A stretch of DNA of 64,000 bases from NCBI GenBank assembly GCA_026627385.1, contig JAPNUR010000014.1, forward strand, positions 1-64,000. The letters are read 5' to 3'. Of this stretch, positions 8,729-16,695 are shown one piece after another. Made by a program: the position numbers and the translations under genes. The DNA comes from Bacillota bacterium. Its GTDB lineage: Bacteria > Bacillota > Sulfobacillia > Sulfobacillales > Sulfobacillaceae. The first letter of the stretch is position 1, and each line of letters opens with the position of its first letter. The notes beneath the pieces are model-generated. The model was not told the origin of the DNA, did no database searches, and worked only from the letters and a program-made list of their open reading frames with translations.

Positions 8729-8824
8729 TCGCCACACGACTAAAAATTTTCACTTTTCCGGTAGGAATTTGAGCAGGGCTTGTCGAATAATACGGGCGTT
8801 ACTAATTGGTGTGAATTACCCAAT

Positions 8825-8870
8825 CATGACGACGTCCAGAGGCGTGATTCTCTGGGCGTCGTCATGTTTT
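8825..8870 (+). terminator. rho-independent terminator after the dehydrogenase gene
   Basis: A 17-base inverted repeat with one mismatch pairs 8825-8841 (catgacgacgtccagag) with 8850-8866 (ctctgggcgtcgtcatg), followed by TTTT. It sits between the dehydrogenase stop and the exporter gene and argues that the exporter's start lies after it. Confidence 0.75.
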
Positions 8871-8899
8871 GTGCGATCCTCGATCACACTAACGGCATT

Positions 8900-10132
8900 G
8901 TGGATCGAGGAGGGGTTTTTGCGAAGTCGCGAGAGTTTTGGACGGACAACGCGATTTTTGGCATCGCGAGCCTGATTGCGGGGCTCTTTAACTACCTCTA
9001 TCATGTCGTGCTTGCACACGTGCTCGGCCCAGGTGATTACGGTGACTTGACCACGTTTCTCAACGTCACCGCCTTTTTGGTGTTGCCGGGCCCGGTCATT
9101 ACTTTATTATACACGCGGCTAGGGCGCCGTCCGGGGCCGGCGGGAACCCGCGAATCCTGGGGACTCTGGCTTGGGGGCTTCGCCATTTGGCTGCTCCTCA
9201 TCGCCGCCGCCTGGCCGTTAGCCCGCGTGTTTGATGTGAGCGCGTGGCTTTTGATTGTGTTTACGATGGAAGTCGTGCCGTCACTGGCGCTGGCAGCGAA
9301 CATGGGGATTTTGCAACGGGTGCGCTGGTACTTTTGGGTTGGCTTCTTGACGGTGTTGATTACCGCCTTTCGCGTCCTGGCGGCCGCCATTGCCACCTTT
9401 TTTCCGGTGTACCGCCTGTTTACGGTGGGCGTGCTCGAAGGGCTCGCCGCATTTGTCGCATTTTTTGTAAGTCGCCGTTTCGCCGCCCGTGCACCCTGGG
9501 TGGGTGAGCCCTCGCATGTGGATGTGATTACCGGCACGGCCATTGTGGGGGTGATCAACGTTCTGCTCGCAATTTCGGACGGGCTCTTAGCTAAGCATTT
9601 TTTAACCCCTTTGGCTGCGGGCCAATTTAACGGCCTAGCGACCATCGGACACACCGTCCAGTTTATTTCCGGAAGTTTTGGTACCGTCATGTTGACCTCC
9701 ATTATTGCCGATCCCGCACGCCGCCATCGATTTCTGGCAACCACTAGCGCGACGTATATGGCCATTGCCGGGAGCGCTGAATTGATCTTTACCCTCTGGG
9801 GGCGCGGAGTGGTCATGACAGTGTTAGGGCGCCACTTCTTGTCGGTAGTAGCATGGCTTCCCTATTATGGATGGGGTATGATAGCGCTAGGATTGATTAA
9901 TATTGCCATGCTATATTCGGTAGCGTTGAAAAGATGGGCTGCAATTGCTACGACCGGTGCCGGATGGGCGATTTGGGTCTGGCGGCTCACAAAGTCGCAC
10001 AGCATTGCAGGATTTGTGATGGCCACCACCGTTACGATGACATTGGTCCTTGCGGCGACGGGGGTGACAATGGTGGCAACGCGGGCCTGGCAGATGCCGA
10101 ACGGTCTCGTCAGGCGGCGGGTGCGCCCATGA
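8900..10132 (+). CDS. polysaccharide flippase-like membrane protein (MATE/Wzx type)
   Basis: A membrane protein of about 410 residues with roughly 12 predicted helices. An early segment, LAHVLGPGDYGDL, is typical of the MATE/Wzx oligosaccharide-flippase superfamily (polysaccharide biosynthesis proteins), which move lipid-linked sugars across the membrane. The frame is open from 8780, but that would translate through the terminator at 8825-8870. The GTG at 8900 is therefore preferred, with ATG 8864 as an alternative. Neither has a good ribosome site (a gaggagggg lies just after 8900), so the start is uncertain. The acyl-CoA synthetase follows 16 bases later. Confidence 0.72.
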   Translation: MDRGGVFAKSREFWTDNAIFGIASLIAGLFNYLYHVVLAHVLGPGDYGDLTTFLNVTAFLVLPGPVITLLYTRLGRRPGPAGTRESWGLWLGGFAIWLLLIAAAWPLARVFDVSAWLLIVFTMEVVPSLALAANMGILQRVRWYFWVGFLTVLITAFRVLAAAIATFFPVYRLFTVGVLEGLAAFVAFFVSRRFAARAPWVGEPSHVDVITGTAIVGVINVLLAISDGLLAKHFLTPLAAGQFNGLATIGHTVQFISGSFGTVMLTSIIADPARRHRFLATTSATYMAIAGSAELIFTLWGRGVVMTVLGRHFLSVVAWLPYYGWGMIALGLINIAMLYSVALKRWAAIATTGAGWAIWVWRLTKSHSIAGFVMATTVTMTLVLAATGVTMVATRAWQMPNGLVRRRVRP

Positions 10133-10148
10133 CGAAGGAGCGGTCGAT

Positions 10149-11675
10149 ATGTTAACCGTGGGAGAGGCGTTGGACGGCGCCGCGCGGCGGTATCCCGATA
10201 AAGTGGCCTTGATTTTTGGCGACCAGCAGCGTACCTATCGCCAGGTCGTGGCCCGGGCGAATCAGATGGCCTGGCTGATGCTACGCCAAGGGTTAAAACC
10301 GGGAGACCGAGTGGCGCTATTGCTGCCCAATGGGCTAGCCATGGCGGAGGCGTACTTTGCGCTTGCGAAGGCGGGGGTCGTCGGGGTGCCGCTCAATTTG
10401 CGCTGGCAGCCCGGGGAAATTTTGTACGCCATTCGCGATGCGGACGTGTCCCTGGTGTTGGCCGACCGGGAGCTGGCACCGTTGGTTAGCGGGGCAGCAG
10501 GGATGATACCGGTTTTTTATACGGGCGGGTACCCCGAAGACCCGGACCACGATTGGGAGGCGTTGGCTGACCGCGAGCCCTCGACCGCGCCGCCGGTGAC
10601 GGTGCGGGACTCGGATCCCTGGGTGATTGTGTATACTTCCGGTACCACGGGTCGTCCCAAAGGGGCGGTGCGATCGCATTTCAGCAACGTGATGATTGCC
10701 CTGTCGCTGGTTTCGGAACTTGGCATTACGCATGACGACGTGGGGTTTGCCATTCTTCCCATGTTTCACGTCAATTCCATGTGGTTCGTGACGCTTTCTT
10801 TGGCTGTTGGGGCCACCTGCGTCATTTATGCCCATCGCGCCTTCCATCCCCAGCACGTGATTGACGCCATGAATCACCATCGCGTCACCTACAGCATGTT
10901 TGTGCCTAGCTTGCTGACCTTTTTAGCCGATGCGGTCGAGCAAGGCAAAATTGATCCCACCGCCCTGCGGGTGATGATGACCTCCTCCGCTCCGCTTGAT
11001 GTCACGCTTCGCGATCGCATTCTGAAAGGGTTTCCCAAAGTGGCGTTGTACGACGTGTATGGGTCGACCGAATATGGGGCGGTGACCATCATTCGCCATC
11101 AGTTGGGTGGGGTGCTCGGGTCGGTGGGGTATCCGGTGATTGGTCAAGAGGTGCGCATTTTAGACGAGCATCGGGAGCCGGTGCCGTGGGGAACTGTAGG
11201 CGAGCTTTACGTGCGCGGACCGTCGTTGATGACGGAGTATTGGCGGAAGCCTGAAGCCACGCGGGAGGTGTTTACGGAGGATGGGTTCCTCACCGTGGGC
11301 GACATGGGATACATGACGGAGGAGGGTCTCATCTATCTCGTAGACCGAAAGCAAGACATGATTATCGTCGCGGGCGAAAACGTATACCCCACGGAAGTCG
11401 AAAATGTCTTGCTGAGCCACCCCGCGGTGGCGTTAGCTGCGGTCGTGGGGGTACCCGACCCGCGGCGGGGCGAGCGGGTGGCAGCCATGGTTGTGGTGCG
11501 CGAAGGTCACACGTTAGATGTGCGTGAACTCGAAGCGCTGGTGCGCCGCGAGCTCGCGGACTACAAGCGGCCGTACGCGATTCGCGTGGTCGATTCATTG
11601 CCCATGGGCCCTGCCGCGAAGGTGGTCCGGCGGCTGGCCCGGGAACAATGGTTAGCTCTGGAACAGGAGTCTTAA
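10149..11675 (+). CDS. acyl-CoA synthetase (AMP-dependent ligase)
   Basis: A 508-residue member of the ANL adenylating family that activates a carboxylic acid with ATP and couples it to CoA. The P-loop YTSGTTGRPKG is at residues 162-172. The adenine-binding YGSTEYG is near 300. The hinge DRKQDMIIVAGENVYPTEVE and the C-terminal catalytic Lys in GPAAKVVRR complete the set. The length and motifs fit medium/long-chain fatty acid ligases (FadD-like), but the acid is not determinable. The ATG at 10149 has aaggagcgg 7-15 bases upstream. The end overlaps the convergent PLP-enzyme gene by 4 bases. Confidence 0.92.
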   Translation: MLTVGEALDGAARRYPDKVALIFGDQQRTYRQVVARANQMAWLMLRQGLKPGDRVALLLPNGLAMAEAYFALAKAGVVGVPLNLRWQPGEILYAIRDADVSLVLADRELAPLVSGAAGMIPVFYTGGYPEDPDHDWEALADREPSTAPPVTVRDSDPWVIVYTSGTTGRPKGAVRSHFSNVMIALSLVSELGITHDDVGFAILPMFHVNSMWFVTLSLAVGATCVIYAHRAFHPQHVIDAMNHHRVTYSMFVPSLLTFLADAVEQGKIDPTALRVMMTSSAPLDVTLRDRILKGFPKVALYDVYGSTEYGAVTIIRHQLGGVLGSVGYPVIGQEVRILDEHREPVPWGTVGELYVRGPSLMTEYWRKPEATREVFTEDGFLTVGDMGYMTEEGLIYLVDRKQDMIIVAGENVYPTEVENVLLSHPAVALAAVVGVPDPRRGERVAAMVVVREGHTLDVRELEALVRRELADYKRPYAIRVVDSLPMGPAAKVVRRLAREQWLALEQES

Positions 11676-12838
11676 TCCGCGGCGCTGGCCGCGTGAATGG
11701 CACGCGTAAATTCCGCCACAATGTCGTCCGGATCTTCGAGGCCGACGGAGACGCGCACCACATCCGGGGTGATTTGCCGTTCTACACGTTCTAGCGGGGT
11801 CAAGGCCGCATGGCAATGCAGCTCGGGCAGTGAGATCATGGTTTCCGTGCCGCCAAATCCGGCGCCCACCTTGGCAAAGGCGAGGTGATTGACCAGACGC
11901 GGAACCGCCGCCGGATCCTTTAAGCGAAAACTGAGCATTTGGCCAAATCCCCGGACAGTGCGACGAGCCGTGTCGTGGCCTGGATGGCTCGGAAGGCCGG
12001 GATAATAGACGGTGGCCACGGCGTCGAGATCTTGGAGAGCCTGGGCGAGCTTTAAGGCGCTGGCCTGGGCGCGTTCCATGCGCACCGGCAGCGTATGTAA
12101 ACCGCGGAAAGCTAAATAGGAATCGTCGGGGGGGAGGGCCAAGCCGCAGGCGTTTTGGATGAAATAGAGGCGGTCGGCCAATGCCTGTTCGCGGGCAACG
12201 GCGACGCCAGCTGTCACGTCCGAATGGCCCGCAATCATTTTCGTGGCCGAATGAATTACCAAGTCCGCGCCCAGGGTTAACGGTTGCTGGAGGTAAGGGG
12301 TGATAAAGGTATTGTCGACCAAGACCAGAAGCTGTTGACTCTGGGCCCATTCGGCAATGAGGCCGATATCGGTTACCCGCAAGAACGGGTTTGAAAAGTT
12401 CTCCACCAGGATGCCCTTGGTGCGGGGCTTTAGGGCGCTCGCAACGTCGTCGAGGTCGTCGGTGTTGGCGTAACTCACTTCGAGCCCAAATCGTTGGAAC
12501 ACCCCGCGCAGCACGCGCTGCGTCCCCCCCTGGCAATCGCGGGTAACAATGACGTGGTCTCCCTGAGAAAAGAGCAAGAACGCGGCGGTCAGCGCCGCCA
12601 TGCCCGAGGCAAAGGCAAAGCCGCGGGCGCCGTGTTCGAGACGAGCCATAGCGTCTTCCAACGCCTGCCGCGTGGGGTTGCCCGACCGCGCGTAGTCAAA
12701 CGGTGGCGGATTCCAAGGGTCTTCTTGGTGATACGTGGTGGCGCGATAAATGGGAGGAGCCACAGCGGCGGTATGGGGATCCAGTTCTTGTCCCGTGTGG
12801 ACAAAACGGGTGTCGTGGTGGAACACAGGGTGCGTCAT
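11672..12838 (-). CDS. Cys/Met metabolism PLP enzyme (cystathionine lyase/synthase family), first copy
   Basis: A 388-residue fold-type I PLP enzyme. The phosphate-binding YARSGNPTRQALE is at residues 49-61, FASGMAA at 77-83, D175 in DNTF, and the Schiff-base Lys K200 in HSATKMIAGH. The family includes cystathionine gamma-synthase, cystathionine lyases, O-acetylhomoserine sulfhydrylase and methionine gamma-lyase, and sequence reading alone does not separate them. The ATG follows aaaggatgagccc, four bases after the stop of an upstream paralogue, so the two are co-transcribed. Tandem copies suggest one synthase and one lyase for transsulfuration. Confidence 0.9.
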   Translation of the reverse strand: MTHPVFHHDTRFVHTGQELDPHTAAVAPPIYRATTYHQEDPWNPPPFDYARSGNPTRQALEDAMARLEHGARGFAFASGMAALTAAFLLFSQGDHVIVTRDCQGGTQRVLRGVFQRFGLEVSYANTDDLDDVASALKPRTKGILVENFSNPFLRVTDIGLIAEWAQSQQLLVLVDNTFITPYLQQPLTLGADLVIHSATKMIAGHSDVTAGVAVAREQALADRLYFIQNACGLALPPDDSYLAFRGLHTLPVRMERAQASALKLAQALQDLDAVATVYYPGLPSHPGHDTARRTVRGFGQMLSFRLKDPAAVPRLVNHLAFAKVGAGFGGTETMISLPELHCHAALTPLERVERQITPDVVRVSVGLEDPDDIVAEFTRAIHAASAAD

Positions 12839-12842
12839 GGGC

Positions 12843-14006
12843 TCATCCTTTCACGTGGTCTAGCGCGTTGGCTAAATCCTCAATCAAATCATCGGCATGT
12901 TCGAGGCCTACTGAGAGCCGCAATAGCCCGGGGCGAATGCCCAAGGCCCAGCGCATCTCTTCGGGAAATTCGCGGTGGGTCTCGGAAAAAGGATGCGTGA
13001 TCAACGATTCCGTACCGCCCAGGGAGACAGCCGGCAATACCAGGCGTAAGGCATTCATAAAATCCGCATAGCGGTCTTCGTGCTGCAGCTGAAAGGAGAT
13101 CATCGCGCCTGGCCCGCTTGCCTGCTGACGGTGAAGAGCGTGGCCGGGGTGCGTGGCAAGCCCGGGGTAAAAGACCCGGGCGACAGCCGAATGTTCAGCC
13201 AAAAATACGGCAATATGCTGCGCATTGGCTTCTTGTCGGTCCAGGCGCACCGCCAACGTCTTCATGCCGCGCAGGACGAGCCACGCGTCAAAAGGGGCTA
13301 GTACCCCCCCAGTGGTATTGGCCAGCGCGTGGATGCGTGCTTGCTCGTCCCTACTCTGGGCAATCAAGGCGCCCGCCAGCACATCGTTGTGGCCCGCGAG
13401 ATATTTGGTCGCGCTGTAGACCACATAATCCGCGCCTAACTCTAATGGTCGCTGGCGCACGGCAGTCATGAAGGTATTGTCTACCGCGAGTCGGGCGCCA
13501 TGTTGATGGGCGAGATCGGCCAACGCGCGAATGGGACTAATCATCAAGAGCGGATTGGACGGCGTTTCGACAAAGAGCAGGCGCGTCTCGGGCGTCATGG
13601 CCGCGGCTACCGCGCCCAGGTCGCGGGTGTCCACAAAAGTATAGCGCAGCCCGAAATGTTGAAACACATCGACGAGCACCCGGTAGGTACCGCCATACAA
13701 ATCATTCGTGAGCACCACGTGGTCTCCCTGCTTGAACAAATGCAGGAGGGCCACGATGGCCGCCATGCCAGACGCAAAGAGGGTAGCGCCCGCGCCGCCT
13801 TCGAGCGCGGCCAACCCTTCGGAGAGGCTGGTGCGCGTGGGATTTTCCGTGCGCGTGTAGTCATACCGACCGAGTTCTCCGCCGGGATGCTGGTAGGTGA
13901 CCGTTTGGTAGATGGGGGTGCTAACCGCCCCATACATGGGGTCTTGTCCCACCCCCACGTGCGATACAATGCTTTCCCTATGGAGCTTTGGCGCGCTCAC
14001 GCCCAT
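12843..14006 (-). CDS. Cys/Met metabolism PLP enzyme (cystathionine gamma-synthase-like), second copy
   Basis: A 387-residue paralogue of the gene downstream. The motifs are YTRTENPTRTSL at about 50-61, LFASGMAAI, D176 in DNTF, and the PLP Lys K201 in YSATKYLAGHNDV. The YLAGHNDV form is common in cystathionine gamma-synthases and gamma-lyases. It likely joins O-acyl-homoserine with cysteine, or catalyses the reverse lyase step, in methionine/cysteine interconversion. The ATG at 14006 sits directly on acggggg. A GTG at 14000 has a better-spaced site and may be the true start. It is preceded by a small unknown gene in the same direction. No SAM riboswitch was seen upstream of the operon. Confidence 0.88.
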   Translation of the reverse strand: MGVSAPKLHRESIVSHVGVGQDPMYGAVSTPIYQTVTYQHPGGELGRYDYTRTENPTRTSLSEGLAALEGGAGATLFASGMAAIVALLHLFKQGDHVVLTNDLYGGTYRVLVDVFQHFGLRYTFVDTRDLGAVAAAMTPETRLLFVETPSNPLLMISPIRALADLAHQHGARLAVDNTFMTAVRQRPLELGADYVVYSATKYLAGHNDVLAGALIAQSRDEQARIHALANTTGGVLAPFDAWLVLRGMKTLAVRLDRQEANAQHIAVFLAEHSAVARVFYPGLATHPGHALHRQQASGPGAMISFQLQHEDRYADFMNALRLVLPAVSLGGTESLITHPFSETHREFPEEMRWALGIRPGLLRLSVGLEHADDLIEDLANALDHVKG

Positions 14007-14023
14007 CCCCCGTTTCTAGCGGT

Positions 14024-14410
14024 TTAGGATCCCAACAAAAACCGTTCGAGCGATGCCCGACTGCTGGCCTCTTGTTGAGCCACGCGCACGAGCTCTTCCG
14101 ACAATGCGTCAATCCACGGATCCAGCGCCATGGGTTCGGTCTTAATGGCGACCCCTCGCACCGTTTTCACGCGGGCGGTGGTAACCCGCCCCTTTTGGTT
14201 TTCTAGAAGATATTGCCAGGGATCGAAAGAAATGATGAGGCGGCGCACCGGTGGATTTTTTTGAAATAAGCCGCCCTGCCGCTCCACGCGAACGTATTGC
14301 GGCACCGCTTGCTCCAGCTTCTTGGCCAAGACCTCGCTAAACACAGCCAGGTCGCGCGTGTCCTGGCGTAAACTCGAAGCCAGCACATCAAACGAGAGCG
14401 CGTCATCCAC
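14024..14410 (-). CDS. hypothetical protein, first gene of the PLP-enzyme operon
   Basis: A 128-residue soluble protein of unknown function. The N-terminal half is helical and acidic. The middle RRLIISFDPWQYLLEN looks like a beta strand and helix, and the C-terminal half is helical. No signal peptide or membrane segment is present. The GTG at 14410 has aggaaggg 8 bases upstream. It lies 17 bases before the first PLP gene, so it is probably co-transcribed, but it does not resemble a known sulfur-metabolism protein. Confidence 0.72.
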   Translation of the reverse strand: MDDALSFDVLASSLRQDTRDLAVFSEVLAKKLEQAVPQYVRVERQGGLFQKNPPVRRLIISFDPWQYLLENQKGRVTTARVKTVRGVAIKTEPMALDPWIDALSEELVRVAQQEASSRASLERFLLGS

Positions 14411-14553
14411 CTAAGCATCCCTTCCTCTTGCTCAATGTCACGGACTACATAGCCAGGGCCGTTGTGACCCATGCTGCAAGTGGGAAGACTTCTCCCCTCT
14501 CGTTCCTATTGTGGTGGAAACCCACCGCGCTCGCAAGCCTTCCTCCCTGGTGT

Positions 14554-14593
14554 TTGACGTTATTTGACGTTTGTGGTATATCGTAGGTAGAAT
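14554..14593 (+). promoter_or_regulatory. two overlapping sigma-A-type promoters
   Basis: A 10-base-spaced repeat gives TTGACG at 14554-14559 and at 14564-14569. The first pairs with TATATC (14577-14582) at 17 bases, the second with TAGAAT (14588-14593) at 18 bases. They drive the membrane-protein gene at 14617. Confidence 0.6.
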
Positions 14594-14616
14594 CTTGTGG
14601 TCGGAGGTGTTGCCAG

Positions 14617-15282
14617 ATGTACAACCGTTCTCCTTATGCGGCAGTTCGCGTATCAGACGGGATTGACGGCAGCCTGATGGGGCGTACGCTAGGGATTTTG
14701 GCTCTGCTGCTGGCGATCTTGTCGGTGGCCGCCCTGTTGTCGCCGTTGGCAGGAACAGCCGGGTTGTGGATCGGCATTATTGCCGCGCTTCTGGGGACCA
14801 TTATGGTTGGCCGAAACGTGGCGTCAGCAGGCCGGGCCTTTGCCTGGGGAGCCCTCGTGGCCATCGGTATGGGCCTATTAGTGGGTCCTGTAGTGTGGAG
14901 CGTGGCTGTGACGAATGGATCGCTCCTGGTGTCGACGCTGGGGATCTTGCTGGTGGCGGTCCTGTTTTCGGCCCTTCTGGTCTCTGTGGTCCCCTGGGAC
15001 TTTTCGCGCATGGCGCCGCTCTTGTTTCTCGGCTTGATTATGCTCATTGTGACCAGCCTCTTGTCCTGGTTCATTCCCAGCATGACAGGCCTCGTGGTGT
15101 CGCGTGCGTACAATCTTATTGGCACGCTGATTTTCATCGGCTATCTCATCGTAGACTTTTCCCTCATGCGGCTTCGCGGTCGTCTCATGCCGGCCGAAGG
15201 GACAGCTGTGGTGCTAGCCGTTTCCATCTTGGTCGACATCGTAAACCTCTTTCTGTTTCTCTTGCGTTTGGGCCGCCGGTAA
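14617..15282 (+). CDS. multi-pass membrane protein of unknown function
   Basis: A 221-residue protein with about seven hydrophobic helices separated by short loops, the first starting near residue 25. The N-terminus (about 20 residues) is polar. No catalytic motif is visible. The ATG has ggaggtg 7-13 bases upstream, and the gene has its own overlapping promoters and a terminator, so it forms a single-gene unit. No family is recognised. Confidence 0.78.
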   Translation: MYNRSPYAAVRVSDGIDGSLMGRTLGILALLLAILSVAALLSPLAGTAGLWIGIIAALLGTIMVGRNVASAGRAFAWGALVAIGMGLLVGPVVWSVAVTNGSLLVSTLGILLVAVLFSALLVSVVPWDFSRMAPLLFLGLIMLIVTSLLSWFIPSMTGLVVSRAYNLIGTLIFIGYLIVDFSLMRLRGRLMPAEGTAVVLAVSILVDIVNLFLFLLRLGRR

Positions 15283-15296
15283 CAGAGCAGCTAAGC

Positions 15297-15330
15297 AAGC
15301 GAGCCCCGGTGAGGCGGCTCGCTTTGTTGT
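15297..15330 (+). terminator. rho-independent terminator
   Basis: A perfect 9-base stem pairs aagcgagcc (15297-15305) with ggctcgctt (15316-15324), followed by a T-rich run. It lies 15 bases after the stop of the membrane-protein gene. Confidence 0.85.
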
Positions 15331-15462
15331 TCTCTCCGTTGGGGCGCCGCGCGAGTTTTTGGCCGGGGATACGGCCACGGAGTCGTATCTTCCTGAGCGC
15401 CCGGATCTGAGAGCGTGGGCGTTAGGCGAATTCACCGAGCCCACGGCTCTTTCGCCGCAGCA

Positions 15463-15747
15463 CTACACGTGCCAGTGGTGAATCCAGGGCAAAATGACAG
15501 CGCTGGCGTGGCGGTACCCAATGTGGATCCAGAGTATCAGCCACGCCCTAACCGGCTCAACGTGGGCGAGCGCTTTATCGACACTCCCAAGCCCTTTAAT
15601 CAGGGGGTTGAGCTGCCAGATTCCGACTGCCACCACGGCGGCCGATACACCTAAAACGCGCCGAAACGAGCGCCCGTTGTCGGCTCGAGGTTCAGGGCGA
15701 TGACCTTTAGGCTTGTCCTCTCGATAGCGAGATTGGGCGGTTGACAT
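15463..15747 (-). CDS. small single-helix membrane protein, unknown
   Basis: A 94-residue protein. The first 30 residues are strongly charged, followed by a hydrophobic helix with VLGVSAAVVAVGIW (about 31-44). The C-terminal segment is Trp- and His-rich and ends HHWHV. The start is well supported: aaggaggc lies five bases before the ATG at 15747. No family is recognised. The gene lies downstream of otsB in the same direction, 165 bases away, and may be separately transcribed. Confidence 0.7.
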   Translation of the reverse strand: MSTAQSRYREDKPKGHRPEPRADNGRSFRRVLGVSAAVVAVGIWQLNPLIKGLGSVDKALAHVEPVRAWLILWIHIGYRHASAVILPWIHHWHV

Positions 15748-15912
15748 TTGATGCCTCCTTGGGGAATCTCACGGTACAAGAACCATCACGGAATAGGCGT
15801 GGCGGTGCGCCATTGAGGCTAGTGTAAACAATAGGGCATGAAATGCCGGGGGATTTCTGTCGAGGCCGTAAGCATTCGTACGACGCGAACTGACGGGGCT
15901 TGTCCGTCAAGG

Positions 15913-16695
15913 CTAATCCTTTGACAACCGATGGTGCCGTGCGACTTCATGAAGGAGGCTCCGGAGTGCCGCGGGATGGGGGAGCGCGTAACGGGCGGCG
16001 GTGGGCCGGCGATTGCCCACAACCACGGTGACCCCGTGGGGCGCCGCCAAAAAGCTATCTTCGTCTGTCCAATCATCGCCAAAGACGTAAGGCCTTACGG
16101 TAGGGGGCATCGGGGACAGCAGTTTACGGACCATCGTTCCTTTGTTGGGACAAAAGGTCGGGTACAGTTCCCAGGCGTGCGCAGCGGGACGTAGAGCGAT
16201 ACCGGGTAGCGACGACGTCACGCGCGCCAACTCTTCTTTGACCTTTTCCCGGGCTGCGCGGTCTAGCTGCCGGACGTGAAGCGTGCAGGTGAATCCTTTG
16301 TCTTCCAGCATCACCCCCGGCACGGAGGCAACCAGATGTTTGCACTGCTGGCGCACCACCGCCCAAGTGTCTTTCACGGCCGCCGGGAAGGAAACCTGGC
16401 CATAGTGGCCGTCTACGCGCCACTCAGCACCGTGGTTGCCAGCCAATTGCAGGGCGCTCAGGGGGATGAGTCGCTCCAAATCCTGGAGTGCGCGTCCACT
16501 AATCACGGCAACCCGGTGCTCAACACGGCGACTGAGTTCTGCCAGGTCGCTCAACAAAGAGGACGGCACCTCGACCGCGTCCGGTTGTGGCGCAAAGTCT
16601 AACAAGGTGCCGTCGAGGTCAAAAATCCAGTAGCTGTGTTGTTCCCAGGCGGGAACCAGCAACCGGTCTATCAATAACGGGCTAGGATTCGACAT
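15913..16695 (-). CDS. otsB: trehalose-6-phosphate phosphatase
   Basis: A 260-residue HAD-superfamily enzyme that dephosphorylates trehalose 6-phosphate to trehalose. The HAD motif I FDLDGTLLDF (D26, D28) is followed by VISGR, LAGNHGAE and the Mg-binding motif GDDWTDEDSF near 215-224. It overlaps the end of otsA by 14 bases, so the pair is coupled. Trehalose protects against heat, drought, salt and acid. Confidence 0.94.
   Translation of the reverse strand: MSNPSPLLIDRLLVPAWEQHSYWIFDLDGTLLDFAPQPDAVEVPSSLLSDLAELSRRVEHRVAVISGRALQDLERLIPLSALQLAGNHGAEWRVDGHYGQVSFPAAVKDTWAVVRQQCKHLVASVPGVMLEDKGFTCTLHVRQLDRAAREKVKEELARVTSSLPGIALRPAAHAWELYPTFCPNKGTMVRKLLSPMPPTVRPYVFGDDWTDEDSFLAAPHGVTVVVGNRRPTAARYALPHPAALRSLLHEVARHHRLSKD

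Noticed and set aside
8780-8899. Upstream extension of the flippase frame
   Set aside because: It runs through the terminator hairpin at 8825-8870 and adds a non-membrane, polar segment not expected in the family.
9037-9816. Minus-strand open frame of 259 codons opposite the flippase gene
   Set aside because: Its composition is biased to Lys, Thr and Arg as expected from the reverse of hydrophobic helices. No start signal.
11652-12536. Minus-strand frame of 294 codons inside the first PLP gene
   Set aside because: It overlaps a gene with complete PLP motifs in another frame and is rich in Arg, Pro and Gly.
14411-14616. Possible SAM riboswitch before the Cys/Met operon
   Set aside because: No S-box core sequences or paired helices were found on the minus strand.
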